DNA of 64,000 nucleotides. It comes from Lepisosteus oculatus (lineage: Eukaryota > Chordata > Actinopteri > Semionotiformes > Lepisosteidae). Positions 35,201-45,419 of the stretch are shown here, piece after piece (position 1 is the stretch's first letter; each line of letters opens with the position of its first letter). The stretch covers positions 22,028,570-22,092,569 of the forward strand of contig NC_090707.1 in NCBI RefSeq assembly GCF_040954835.1, in the 5' to 3' direction. The notes beneath the pieces are model-generated. The model was given only the letters and a program-made list of their open reading frames with translations, made no database searches and was not told the DNA's origin. The position numbers and the translations under genes are program-made.

Positions 35201-38200
35201 TGGCAAAAGGTTGAAAAGTTCAAGGGGGCCGAATACTTTCACAAGGCACTGTAGGTATTCAACTTAATCCTTGAATTAGGAATATTCATTTGGAAGCTTC
35301 GTATGCACTGCAACTTAAAAATCTTACCTTTCAGTGCTTCATCAATGTAAGTTTTATAAAAGAACATTCTATCTGTGTCATCCACAGTAGATTTTGAATC
35401 AGTTGACACCCCATTCTCAGTGATATAGATTTCTGGGTTGCCATATTCATCCTTTATCCAGTTCAGAAGTCTTCTCAGGCCCCAGGCAACAGCTTTAAAC
35501 TCATTCATAGCAGTACCAGGCCAGTCATTTTCTACTGCTTCACCAAGATCCCGATCATAATCATAAGAATAGGGCTTTAGCCTGGCGGTTACATGATGCA
35601 CAATTTTAGTGGTATAAGAATTAATACAGAAGACATCAGCAGTTCCCTGGATATAGTCCTTTTCTTGCTCTGTGAAAGCGGGAAGCCTAGATTCTGGCAG
35701 GCCTTGCAACTCACTTTTGTTACCTACCTGCCATTTCAGTGCATCTGGGTAGTCCCCATTTTTAAAAATGGGGTGTGCAAACCAACCAAGCTGGAACTGG
35801 AGGTAACGGTCAGCAGCCACTATTTCTCTGGGTACATTTACGTCCTTGGGTTCTACCCAGTCAGCATTAAGGCTTAGGGAGACCAGACCACCTTGGACAC
35901 TTCTGTATTTCTTGTCATAAGTGTGATAAGCCATAGCATGAGCTTTTAAGAGATTGTGGGCAACTCTATAAGGGGCATCTCCTGGACTCTTCACATTGGG
36001 AGGCATCAATCCTTTGGCATAGCCTGCCCATGCAATAGTATGGGGCTGGTTAAAAGTCATCCAGAACTTGACTCTGTCTCCAAAGGTTGCAAAACAGAAG
36101 TCAGCAAATTCATTGAATATTTCAATCATCTGCTCATTCTCCCAACCTTTAATATCCTGCAAGGCTTGAGGAAGGTCCCAGTGATAGATGGTTACCATTG
36201 GAGTAATATTGTAAGCCAGGAGACCATTGATGAGTCTGTTGTAATACTCCACTCCTTTCTCATTCAGTGATCTGATTCTACCATCAGGAAAAATCCTTGG
36301 CCAGGACAAAGAGAATCTATAAGACTTAGCCTTCAAAGCCCTTAACATGTACAGGTCTTCCTCTATTTTATTGTAGCTATCACAGGCCACATCCCCAGTG
36401 TCATTGTTCTTGATGCTGTTGGGCTTGTGTGTAAAAGTGTCCCAAACACTTGGTCCCTTCCCATCAGTATTCCATGCACCTTCGATCTGATAGGCTGAGG
36501 TTGACACACCCCACTGAAATTCTTCTGAGAAGGTTCCATAGTGGAAAAGCTTCCTCTCGAATTTAGATTGGCGAGAAAACTTCTCCCAGACAATCTTAGC
36601 TTTTGAGGGAACATCAGATGGAGGTAGACCAGGCAGCTTGGTAACCTTAGGTTGAGAAATAAGATTTTGGGGCAATATCTTGTCTTTTCTGCTTATAAAT
36701 CCATTATTTTCAATGATTTGTGAATAGAAATATGCTGATTTTTTTGGTGTTCTTGGCCTGTTAATGTCTTCAAAGTTTACATAATGCAAACCAAACCTCT
36801 GACTATAACCTTCTGGGCCTTCAAAACCATCCATCAGTGACTGCACAGTGAAGCCTCTCACATCCACTCCATCTATCTGTATCGCTGATTAAATAAAATT
36901 AAATTAATGTTAGCTTTTCATACATAATGCAGAATAAAGTACATTTTAAATCAGTCAATCAAAATGTTCTGTTCAATACATTTAAATTAATCTGAGAGAA
37001 TGTGGAAAATATCTTTTAAACCCACCAGAAAAGTCAGTCCTAACCTTCCTGAGAAGTCTTTACACAATTATTGAATGTGAGGCACTTTTATTGTACTTTT
37101 AAGATTTCCAGACATTTGGCATATACTCTTTAAATCTACAGGGAATTTATAGTGATACGAGCTATAAACAAAGTGATTTGTACATTAAATGCATTTAATA
37201 AATACAGTGAATTTAGCTAAACTGCGTAGCCACAGTTATCTACTGTAAATGAAGATGGACAACCTGAATTGGAAGGAAGTATTGTGAAATGAACAGAGAA
37301 AATATCAAAACTCAGTAAACACTCACCCTTCAAAGCTTCATTAATGTAACTGTTAAGAAAATGAATACGCTGTGTATCATTGAGAACCTCTCCGTTGTAT
37401 TCTGTTGGCATTCCATTTCCTGTTATGTAAATGGGAACTCTAGAGGCAGATGTGTATTCTGCGGCTATAAAATTTAGGAGCCGTCGAATCCCCCATGGGA
37501 CTGAGAAAATCCAGGGAGAGGCAGTCTTTGGCCAAGAGGGATCAACATCCTCTTTGAAATCCCCCACATTATGTGGTCCTGGGTTGCAGACTTTAGGGCT
37601 GGAACTGATCAGCCGAGATGTGTAATGGTTGAGTCCAAAGAAATCAGCTGCTCCTTTAATTTTCAACTTCTCTGCTTCAGTAAAAAGTGGAAGCCTAGCC
37701 AGCTCTTTCTGGGGACATTCCTGGTTTTTCTGCTCAATCTGTTTTTTCAGTATTTCTGGATAATCACCATTGACGAAAAGAGGGTGAGCGAACCAGCCCA
37801 GCATGAACTGCAGGTAGCGCTCTGCAGCCTCCACATCCTGAGGGCTGGAAGAATTCTTGGGCTCTGCCCAGTTAGAATTTAAGGCAATGCCCACTTTTCC
37901 TCCTTGGAGAGGTCGGTATTTGTTATTATAAACATGCCAGGCCTCAGCGTGGGCTTTGATTATCATGTGAGTTACCTTCATAAAAAAGAAGAATACAGCA
38001 ATGAACAGAAATGCATTAATTATCATATTTACATTTACAAGATGATTTTCAAACACCTTTTCTTCAGTACCAAAGCTTCTCTCAAACAGTTTGAATGTGC
38101 TGAAAACACTTACAGATGCATATCTGGAAAGGGCCAAAGCAAGTGTGGAACAGAAATAAGAAAAAACCTTGAACAATAATAACATTTTCCTACTTCTACT

Positions 38201-41200
38201 TTTGGATTTTCTTTTTGCTGTATTTTATTTTGACATCAAAATAAATTAAACATATTTACTGGAGTAAAAACTTTAGAAGTTGCCATATTCTGCTTTACCT
38301 TTGGTAATCCCTGCTTGTGCTGACTACAATATGTCAAACATATTGCAGGTGTGATACTTTGTATCCTTTATTAAGACTGAAATATCAATACTCTTTAGTT
38401 TTATTGGAATGCTTTTACTTAGTTTCTGTTTCTTATGTTTCAAACAAAAGTGTTGCCGTATGTACCTGGTAGGAAGCAATTATTGGGTCTGAGATTCCAG
38501 GAGGGTGTTGTCCAGTACCATATCCTGCATAACTAACAACCCAAGGGCTGCTGAAAGTGTTCCAAACTTTCACACGGTCTCCAAACCTAGAAAAGCAAAA
38601 GTCTGCATATTCCTTGAATGCTTGTATGATGGATTCGTTCTGCCAGCCACCCTGGTCCTGCAGGACCTGAGGCAGGTCCCAGTGATAGAGAGTCACTACT
38701 AGCTCAATGTTGGACTGCAGAAGACCGTCAATTAGTTTGTCATAATAAAGAGCACCTTTCTCATTTAAGCTGCTATTGTGGCCAGTGGGGAAGATTCTAG
38801 CCCAAGAAATGGAGAACTGGTACGTCTTGCTGTGGAGGCCTCTCAAGAGGTAAACATCATAATCGATTTTATTGTAGCTGTCACAAGCCAGGTCAGCTGT
38901 CTGGTTCTGGAAGACATTCCCCTCGTGGGAAAACCGATCCCAGATTGTCTCTCCCTTTCCATGTTCTGCCCAGCCACCTTCCACCTTGAATGATTCGCTG
39001 GACGTGCCCCACTGAAAACCATCTGGAAAGGTACTATTGAGGAAAAGGTCTTTTTCAGACACTGGTTGGTCTGCAAACTTTGCCCAAACAGTCTGATAAG
39101 ATGAGAACAGCGAATGGTCGTTCACTGTAGTCTTAGAGCTCTCAGCAGCAGCCTTCTCTGAAGCTTTGAGCTCACTCAGTTGACTGGATTAAAGGTAAAA
39201 GAAAGAAAAGAAAATATTTATGAACAGAATCAACTATAATGTGAAATGTGAATTTTTACTCAGGAAATATGTCAACTAGGCTAGTATTATATTATTTATG
39301 ATAATATTGTTTATGTTAGCATTAACATTCTTTAGCATAATCAGTTTTGTTGTTTAAAGTAGCAATACAAAAACTCTTCTATTATTTTTGAGTTTTTCAT
39401 ATAATATGTACTACATAACAGTATTGGAAACTGCAATATGGAGCAAATTGTAAAAGGGCTTCTCATATTAACGATGGACTTTCAATATTCCATCCATTCA
39501 TTTTCTAACTGCATCATCTAATTCAAGAGTGTGAGACTTTCTCAGCAAGCAACATTCAACATGAATTTCTTTTTTTTTCAGTATTAATATGATTCCAACA
39601 TCTTGACTACATAATCAAAATAACTGCAAGTTTCTCAAAAACTGTTAAAGAAACAAAAAAATACCCTTGTGAGTTGTTCTCCACAGTCAGTTGGTCAAAG
39701 ATGTCAACGATGTCACATCCCATGATCCTCAGTTCATTCTGTTGCAGAGCTGTGAAATTGTAATATACTGTAAAGTATCATTCTTCAGGGAACAATATCA
39801 AGAACATATGTATAGTTTAGATTATTTTAGGAAGGGTGAAAGTGAGGTTTTCTTAAGAAAGGCAAAATATGATTTTGACACTATTGATATTTTAAAATCT
39901 TGTTCACCATTACAGTACTATTTCAAGACTATAAAATGTCTTATAAAGCATTCAGATTTGCAACTTCACAATGCAAGTCAATACCATAAATAAGTCACAT
40001 CACTTCAGATACTGTATCCCTTTGACTTGATGTTAGACTTATCTGACAATACGTAAATCTTAACTATTTAATTATTATAATTATAATGATTTAAATGAGC
40101 CCCCAAATTCAACTTATACATTTCTAATAAAACTATAGTGAATTGTTTTCAGTTCTAGTACCGTCGGAGCTTTATTTCACATACAAAGAATCATGCATGA
40201 AACCAGTAACTTGAAAACTTTGTCCTCTTTTGAAGCAGAAAATGATAAAAAATGTATGATTAACTAAATAATTGGTTCAGATAAGGCCCCAACTTTTAAA
40301 TTAATTGAATTTGAACAGACAATAGATTAAGAAGAACCGGTACTCAAAAACAATGGGCTAAAGGTAATATAAAATTCAGTTTCACAGATTGGAGGTATTT
40401 GTCACCTTACCTTTCAGTAAACTGGCTAGGGGCTGGAACTGATGGTCATATGCTGAGCTACAGCCTTCACCATGCAACTCGTAGATCAAAACTGGCACAT
40501 CATTAAACATGGCTCCCTGAATGATGAATAGCCTCAAATAAAACGATTGCTCGTGGTGGTATATCTTTATTTTCACATATCGCGGTGCATCTGAAGACTG
40601 GGTTAGTAGCTTTGAACTCTGTTTCATGACAGTGGTGAATGACTAAAGGAAATCTTAAGTTTTTTTTTACCTGAATTGGTTTTATCATAATTCTAAGTCT
40701 ATAATTTATTGTACTGTTAAGCTTCACAAGGCATAAAGCATTCGTCTTGATTTCAGCCTTGATCCATTTTTCCATTTTCCAACTTCTTCAACTAGTACAA
40801 GAAGGCAGAGGATTCGCAGCCAACACAAGCAATGGGTGCAATGGGTACACCCTGGACAAGACGCCAGTCCATCACAGGACACACACAGACACACAGACAC
40901 ACACACACTTTTTCCAGAAGCCAATTAACCTACTGTACCAGTATGCTTTTTGGGCTTTGGAAGGAAACTAAAGCACCTGCAGGAAATCCATGCAAACATG
41001 AGGAGACCATACAAATTCCACCCAGATACCACCCAAGGCCCCAGTGCTGTAAGACAGCAATGTTAGCCTCTATGCCAACCATTCCAGTCTTCATATGTAG
41101 TATTTTTGTCATTCTGTTTACATTCATTCAGTTTTTGTACTTTATGAAGGTAAATAAGTCATTTGAGACAGTTATGCAGTATTTGTTACCTGTATCTTTA

Positions 41201-43323
41201 AAAATTCCACCTGCAAGTTTGTTTCCAATTTACAGTCATAGTTGACGTGCACAGCAAGGAAATCTATAAATCCCTAAATGAAAAAAATAATATTAATAAT
41301 ATTTCCTTAATACTTTCTGTTACATTCACTTCATGAATGTGTCTGGACATCAGACTTAATACAGATTTTCATGTTTTTGCATTAAATACCTGCTTCATCA
41401 TTACCTTGTACATATTGTCAGTTTGATAAAAAATGTTTTTTCTCTTAATGTCACTAGCTTTCATTCCAAGGGAGATCTGTCCACCTGTAAGAATATTAAA
41501 AGAGCATATGTTGTTAGAGAAACATAAAAAAGTATTATCTTAAGAATACTAGGAAATAGGTTTACTGGGTTAAACTCCTAAAATATTATTTTACAATATT
41601 ATTGTATCTTAGCAAAAATTGATAGTGTTCTGAATGTATGAATGTACCAGAACACTATCAATTTTTGCAGTAGTAAAAAAATCAGAGATACCTTTTAGCA
41701 AGTTGCACTCAAAGCTTATGAATTAATATTTCATGTTATCAACATACTGTTATGCTAATTGAGCATTGTAGAAAAAGGCAAAAAAATTGAAAATAAAAAA
41801 TGTAACTGATGTATATATCCTGCAGGACTGATGCCATAATTGACCTTTTAGATTTAGATTTTAGATTGTTATAGTAAATTAACCACTTTATAAGAAGCCT
41901 CTTCACAGTTTTATACAATGTATGTCTGAACACTTGTAGTGTACTCAAGCAGGTAAAACATGAAAATTATATGTGCCTCCCCATAACTCCCCTGCTAAAC
42001 ATTATTATACTAGATCCATTATATAATTTCGACCTTTGTAAGCTATGAAATAAAGATAAAAACTGCAGAGTTGCATTTACTCAAAGATAAATAATCTCAG
42101 ATATGACTTGTAATTGTAGTCCAAAAGGTTTCTCCTAGAACCCTTTGGAGTGACTTGTGACTAAAAAATAATGGTATATTCTGTTTTTCATGTAAAACAA
42201 AACATACTGTTAGAACATGAAAATCTGAATCAGTTCATTGGAAAATTAACAATTTAACACAGATACATCATTGTCCTTGCCCTTTTAAGTCAAACTTTTG
42301 TAGTAGTTATGACTGTTTAAAGACCAATTAAATGGAAATACATTTTTAGTAGTTATTTTTGGTTTAAGTTAAATTATAGAAAAATGTAGAATACTTAACA
42401 GCAAGGAGATCTTTGTTCTACAGACTTTCAGATAAAAACACAATAGGCCTTTATACAATGCTGTCCTTTAAATGGTATTAACTATTTTTGCTTTGACTGT
42501 AAGACAAGAGCTTAACTACAGAAAAATACATTCGTTTACACATCTGAAATAATTCGAAAGTAGTCTGATATCCTCAATGAGGATATTTCTGATATAATAT
42601 TCATGACATTGTATTAACACTAGAGCCAGATGAATTCTTACCTTTAGCAGAAAGTAATTGGTGGTAAAGACTGTACACTTTTTTGTGGGCAAGTAAAGAA
42701 TTTTCGAATACAGGCGTTTTAAGGCTGGAAGAGACCGAATCTTTCTGGTGTCCCTCTTCAATCATCTCATAAAACTTGCTGAATGTTATCCAGGACTCTG
42801 CAAGACCTCCCAAACTTGAAAATACAAATTTGGCATATTCTTCAAAAAGACTCACAAATGTCTCATTTTCCCAGCCTCCATGTTTTGCCTTCAAGACCTC
42901 AGGCACACCTGAATGGTGCAGCACTATGAGAGGCTTGAGAGTGGCTTCTGACAGCTGTGCAAGGAAGTTCCTGTAGCAGGAGAGAGTCTCCAGGTGAGCA
43001 TTCTTCGGATCACCTTCAGGCAGGAGGCTTGTCCAGGAAAGGATCACTTTAAAATGAGTTATCCCTCTTGAACGAAGGTAATTGAAATAGTATTGAGCAG
43101 AAGGGGGCAGGGGGGATTGACAATTAAAGACCTCTGCCTCACCTTCCCCCTGAATCTTTGAAGCCAATGCTTGAAAATTGAGGGTTCCTCGGTTCAAGGC
43201 ATTCACAAAGTTTTTAGTTAGGGGACCCCCAAGGAGCATAAATTCTTCTTGGTCTTGGACCCCACTGCCAAAGCAAGTGCATGGTAACAGGAGAAGAAGA
43301 AGGATCTGAACATCTTGCCTCAT
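25974..43323 (-). CDS. LCT: Lactase-phlorizin hydrolase, 17 exons, 1951 aa
   Basis: Intestinal brush-border beta-glycosidase (GH1) that splits lactose and aryl- or ceramide-glucosides. Coding exons, 5' to 3' on the minus strand: 43323-42642, 41484-41405, 41273-41190, 40516-40411, 39749-39665, 39183-38466, 37975-37327, 36884-35328, 33280-33012, 32783-32493, 32143-31945, 31637-31435, 30521-30415, 29461-29330, 29054-28831, 27151-26915, 26206-25974. All introns are GT-AG, phases agree, and the joined length is 5856 bp (1951 codons plus stop), close to the 1927 aa of the human protein, which also has 17 exons. The start ATG is followed by a leucine-rich signal peptide. Four GH1 regions follow, then a Thr/Ser/Pro stalk, a membrane segment (about 1911-1932) and a short basic tail. 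Both active-site Glu are present in region IV; region III has Gln at the acid/base site. The gene is divergent from AAMP. Confidence 0.96.
27424..27993 (+). mobile_element. Solo-LTR-like element in LCT intron 15, 570 bp
   Basis: Starts TGTCATGGGTGTCATCCC and ends ATATCATGACA. It is homologous along its length to the 14042-14579 copy. Flanks do not give a clear target duplication, so it may be old or rearranged. It is noticeably GC-rich against the intron. Confidence 0.6.
29498..30020 (-). mobile_element. Solo-LTR-like element in LCT intron 13, 523 bp, internal duplication
   Basis: The termini are TGTCACGG...GGCATGACA and the flanks are an exact 5-bp duplication GTTTA (29493-29497 and 30021-30025). 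A block of about 110 bp (AGACCCAGAAATATATAGCC to GAGGGTGTGACAG) occurs twice, at about 29701-29814 and 29908-30020. Open frames across it are non-coding artefacts. Confidence 0.72.
30880..31005 (-). repeat. tRNA-SINE 3' fragment in LCT intron 12
   Basis: ATCCATCCATTTTCTAACCA, CAGTACAGGGTGGCAGGGG and CCTGGATGAGAC are the inverted 3' end of the SINE. Similar short pieces lie at 39487-39560 and 28325-28440. Confidence 0.6.
33622..33834 (+). repeat. Left terminal inverted repeat of the Tc1 element
   Basis: Begins CAGTGCCTTGCGAAAG directly after the target TA. Outer and inner direct repeats lie near its two ends (AAAGTATTCGG at the outside, AAAATTATTCGG at the inside). Confidence 0.92.
34013..35032 (+). 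CDS. Tc1-like transposase, 339 aa, intact
   Basis: The cut-and-paste transposase of the Tc1 element. The N-terminal two-part paired-like DNA-binding region (residues 1-115) includes the helix-turn-helix around [14 protein letters not shown] and a GRPSKLS linker (the GRPR-like motif). The catalytic domain has WSDETK (Asp152), the glycine-rich [10 protein letters not shown] box, QQDNDPKH (Asp243) and [11 protein letters not shown] (Glu278). There are 34 residues between the last two acids, a DD34E triad. The length matches the 340 aa usual for the family. There are no stops or frameshifts; the stop codon ends just before the right terminal repeat. The start is the first ATG after the left repeat. 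Possibly still active (inference). Confidence 0.96.
   Translation: MKTKEHTRQVHNTVVEKFKAGFGYKKISQASNIPRSTVQAIILKWKEYQTTANLPRPGRPSKLSAQTRRRLIRDAAKRPMITLDELQRTTAEVGESVHRTTISLTLHKSGLYGRVARRKPFLKDIHKKSRLKFATSHLGDTPNMWKKVLWSDETKIELFGHNAKRYIWRKSNTAHHPQHTIPTVKHGGGSIMVWASFSSAGTGKMVKIEGKMDAAKYRTILDENLLESAKDLKLGRRFIFQQDNDPKHTAKSTKEWFTNKRIQVFEWPSQSPDLNPIENLWKELKTTVHKRSPSNLTELELFCKEEWARISVSRCAKLIETYPKRLAAVIAAKGGSTKY
35037..35251 (-). repeat. Right terminal inverted repeat of the Tc1 element
   Basis: Reverse complement of the left repeat with only a few substitutions; ends at CACTG before the target TA. Confidence 0.92.
36560..39183 (-). other. LCT: LCT GH1 region II (catalytically degenerate pro-region)
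   Basis: Exon 6, exon 7 and the first part of exon 8, residues about 399-870. The GH1 fold is easily followed ([25 protein letters not shown]), but the acid/base motif reads T-F-S-S-P (Ser558 in place of Glu) and the nucleophile motif reads I-T-G-N-G (Gly771 in place of Glu). The usual W-S-L-x-D-N-F-E-W segment reads QSLMDGFEG and has lost both tryptophans. Region II therefore cannot hydrolyse glycosides by the retaining GH1 mechanism, as expected for the removed pro-part. Basic residues around 906-913 lie between regions II and III and are a possible processing site (inference). Confidence 0.88.
40762..41085 (-). mobile_element. tRNA-derived SINE copy in LCT intron 3
   Basis: Inverted copy: ACACCCTGGACAAGACGCC, a CA-rich run (40873-40909), CAGAAGCCAATTAACCTAC and AAGGCCCCAGTGCTGTAAGA. 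It lies between LCT exons 4 and 3. Confidence 0.68.
41612..41668. repeat. LCT: Perfect 21-bp inverted repeat in LCT intron 1
   Basis: GCAAAAATTGATAGTGTTCTG (41612-41632), a 15-nt spacer, then the exact reverse complement (41648-41668). Confidence 0.95.
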
Positions 43324-43400
43324 CTTTGCTGTGTGAAGACAATCTTAGCTATTATTGCCACATAAACTTACGTTTTGTGTGAAACCTTTAAACCATCTCA
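43324..43400 (-). promoter_or_regulatory. LCT: LCT proximal promoter (putative)
   Basis: Just upstream of the LCT ATG the minus strand shows TTTATG (43361-43366), an AATAAT run (43351-43356) and TTTAAA (43388-43393). Mammalian LCT has a very short 5'UTR and CDX2-type TTTAT/TTTAC sites in this position, so these are plausible TATA- or CDX-like elements. Assignment rests on position and short motifs only. Confidence 0.3.
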
Positions 43401-44364
43401 CACTGCAATTTTTTTTTTACAATTGCATTGTCATAGCATTAAAAAAAACAACTGGGCTATAACTAGTTATCTGTGTTTTATAGCCCTAAAACAGATTACC
43501 TAAAAGAGATATGCCACTTTTATCTGCACTTAAAGTATGTTAAGGCCTGATCATAAATGTCAATGCTTGATTCGCTTTTCTATCATTTCAGATTGAGTTA
43601 CTTATCTATGCAGAAATCTTTTCACAGTAAACAATTTCTCAAATTGCCTTACCATGAAATATACATTACCACGTGCAAGGGCAAAGGCACGTTAATAAAG
43701 AAATATTAGTAATTAAACTATTGTTAAAGAACATTTTAAACAAAGGTGGAGCCACGTTCCAAAGGAATGGAACAAAGTCAGTTAGTTTGTCTGTACATTT
43801 TACAGTTTTATTGTTTCTCACTGATTGGCTCCAAAAATTAACAATTGTTTTGTACTGTATAAACTTGTGATTTCTTCTTGTGGAAAAACTAGCTTGTAAC
43901 AAAATTATTGGCCAGTGTAGTGCTAATGGTTGCATGATACAAAGCTCCAATGACATAAATTGGTGCATGTTCAGCATCTGGCTTTTTTTATGAAAACAAA
44001 GTAGATGATATGTAGTGATCACTTTGAAAGCAAGAATCCCTGTAGAAGTTCAGTAAACACAAACAGGGTCTAGCACTGTGGATATCAGACTGAATTGTTG
44101 TAGTTTCAAATTGAGCGAATATATTTTTGTACTCTTGAGCAAGATAATTTACTAAAAGTGCTCCAGTACATGATTTGTTGTATAGACTATTCTTCAGGTC
44201 AACATTATTATGAATGAGAATGAGAACTTATTGTCTTATAGATTTAGGGATTTTAAGAAATGCCTGATTTCATGCTGTAACTGAAAAACTAAGTATGTGA
44301 TATAGTGAAATGGTGACATAATTATTATTTTTTTTAATCAATAATGTTTTCTGATCTAAAAGTA

Positions 44365-44520
44365 GGTGGGCTTCCGGGCTTCCATCTTCCAAAGCTGAGC
44401 CCAGAATGGCAGGAACATTTGGCTTTTATAGCACTGGTGCAAGAAGGCAGGTGCAGGAGATCAGGAATAAAACAGAAAGGGCTGGAGCGTCCTTAAGAGG
44501 AGGGGTTTACGATCGTGACA
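44365..44520 (-). mobile_element. Truncated solo-LTR-like fragment
   Basis: The plus-strand end reads TTTACGATCGTGACA, the same terminus as the 14579 copy. GCTGAGCCCAGAATGG matches a block of the 27424 copy (GGGCTCAGCATGGAAG, reversed). It abuts a 5S-derived SINE on the right and has no left end. Confidence 0.5.
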
Positions 44521-44890
44521 CAGAGTGATGAAGCCAATTCATAGATGGGGATTATTAGGAGGCCATGATTCATAAAGGCCAATGGGAAATTTGGTGAGGA
44601 TGCCAGGGTAACACCCCTATTCTTTTTGGAAAACGCCCTGGGATTTGTAATGATGACAGGGAGTCAGGACCTCAGTTTTACGTCTCATCCGAAGGACGAC
44701 ATTTTTTTACAGTATAGTGTCCCCGTCACTATACTGGGGCATTAGGACCCACACAGATCGCAGGTTACGTGGCCCCTCTAATATCTCTTCCAGCAGCAAC
44801 CTTAGCTTTTCCCAGGAGGTCTCCCATCCGGGTACGGGCCCTGACCTGCTTAGCTTTAGTGGGTTGTCGGTTGTGAGTTGCAAAATTTGC
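44521..44890 (-). mobile_element. SINE3-type element (5S rRNA-derived), 3'-truncated copy
   Basis: On the minus strand the 5S-like head reads CACTAAAGCTAAGCAGGTCA then CCCGGATGGGAGACCTCCTG, closer to 5S rRNA than the 5450 copy. It shares the GGGTCCTAATGCCCCAGTAT body but stops before the L2-like tail, where the LTR-like fragment begins. It lies between the LCT and AAMP start regions. Confidence 0.8.
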
Positions 44891-45419
44891 AAGAGTGGTA
44901 CTCTTAAGGGAGGTGGTAGCCCCAGTAACCCCTTTTGGATACAAAATGCAACAGAAGTGTAGTTAAATATTAATTATTCTTTTCAAAGACATCACATGAT
45001 GATCAAAATGAATGTTGTATGTGTGAATGAAAAACAGAAAGAAATAAAATGCAAGCCTAAATAATATCTTAGAATAATATTTGGACAGTATTGCATTTTT
45101 ATACCCCACAATGGGAATTGAAATCATTTCTACAACTCCCATAATTTACCAATAATATACTGTATGTACCTTTATAATACCTTTACTTTTTAATTAATAT
45201 AGTAGACTCTTAATTTTTATATTTAAAATAGCATACGCTATTCAAATGAAAAAATGTAGAAATGGACATATAATGAATAATCAAATAATTCATGAATTAT
45301 TCAATAATTTAAACACTAAAAATAGACCAAGTAACTAGATATTTCAACCATTCTTAATTTCGGAGAAACATTTAGCTTGTTCACCATATAGCTACTTAGA
45401 ATACACTTCATTTCCCATA

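Larger units (their letters stand above)
33622..35251 (+). mobile_element. Tc1-like transposon, apparently complete, in LCT intron 8
   Basis: A 1630-bp element flanked by TA on both sides (33620-33621 and 35252-35253), the Tc1/mariner target duplication. The terminal inverted repeats are about 213 bp and differ at only about four or five positions by eye. Each contains an outer (AAAGTATTCGGCCCCCTTG) and an inner (AAAATTATTCGGCCCC) direct repeat, the IR/DR layout known from Sleeping Beauty-type elements. It carries one uninterrupted transposase gene. It lies antisense to LCT and starts 76 bp beyond the exon 8 donor. Without it intron 8 would be about 0.4 kb. Confidence 0.97.
33012..36600 (-). 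other. LCT: LCT GH1 region III (phlorizin-hydrolase region) with acid/base Gln
   Basis: Most of exon 8 plus exon 9, residues about 923-1385. All fold motifs are present: [37 protein letters not shown], the nucleophile motif YITENG (Glu1291, codon 35416-35418) and WSLMDSFEW. The acid/base motif, T-F-N-E-P in active GH1 enzymes, reads T-F-N-Q-P: codon CAG at 36046-36048, Gln1081. Plant myrosinases have Gln at this site and still hydrolyse substrates with good leaving groups. Everything else looks under constraint, so the region is not simply decayed. Intron 8, inside this region, holds a whole Tc1 element. Confidence 0.9.
39665..43323 (-). other. LCT: LCT exons 1-5: signal peptide and partial GH1 region I
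   Basis: Residues 1-346. Exon 1 opens with MRQDVQ and a run of leucines ending near CFGSG, a typical cleaved signal peptide. The following GH1-like fold is incomplete. Where active GH1 enzymes have T-x-N-E-P the sequence reads WITFSKF, so there is no acid/base Glu, and the half that would carry the nucleophile motif is missing. This matches the known short region I of vertebrate LPH, thought to serve as an intramolecular folding aid in the pro-part. Exons 2-5 are small (80, 84, 106 and 85 bp). The exon 5 donor is GTATTT, weaker than the others. Confidence 0.9.

Noticed and set aside
37976-38185. Upstream extension of LCT exon 7 in the same frame
   Set aside because: Reads through the acceptor (TTTTTTATGAAG) into intron; exon 6 joins in phase at 37975.
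42601-42641. Extension of LCT exon 1 to an in-frame stop ([10 protein letters not shown])
   Set aside because: A clear donor (AAAG|GTAAGAATT) ends the exon at 42642, and exon 2 continues the frame.
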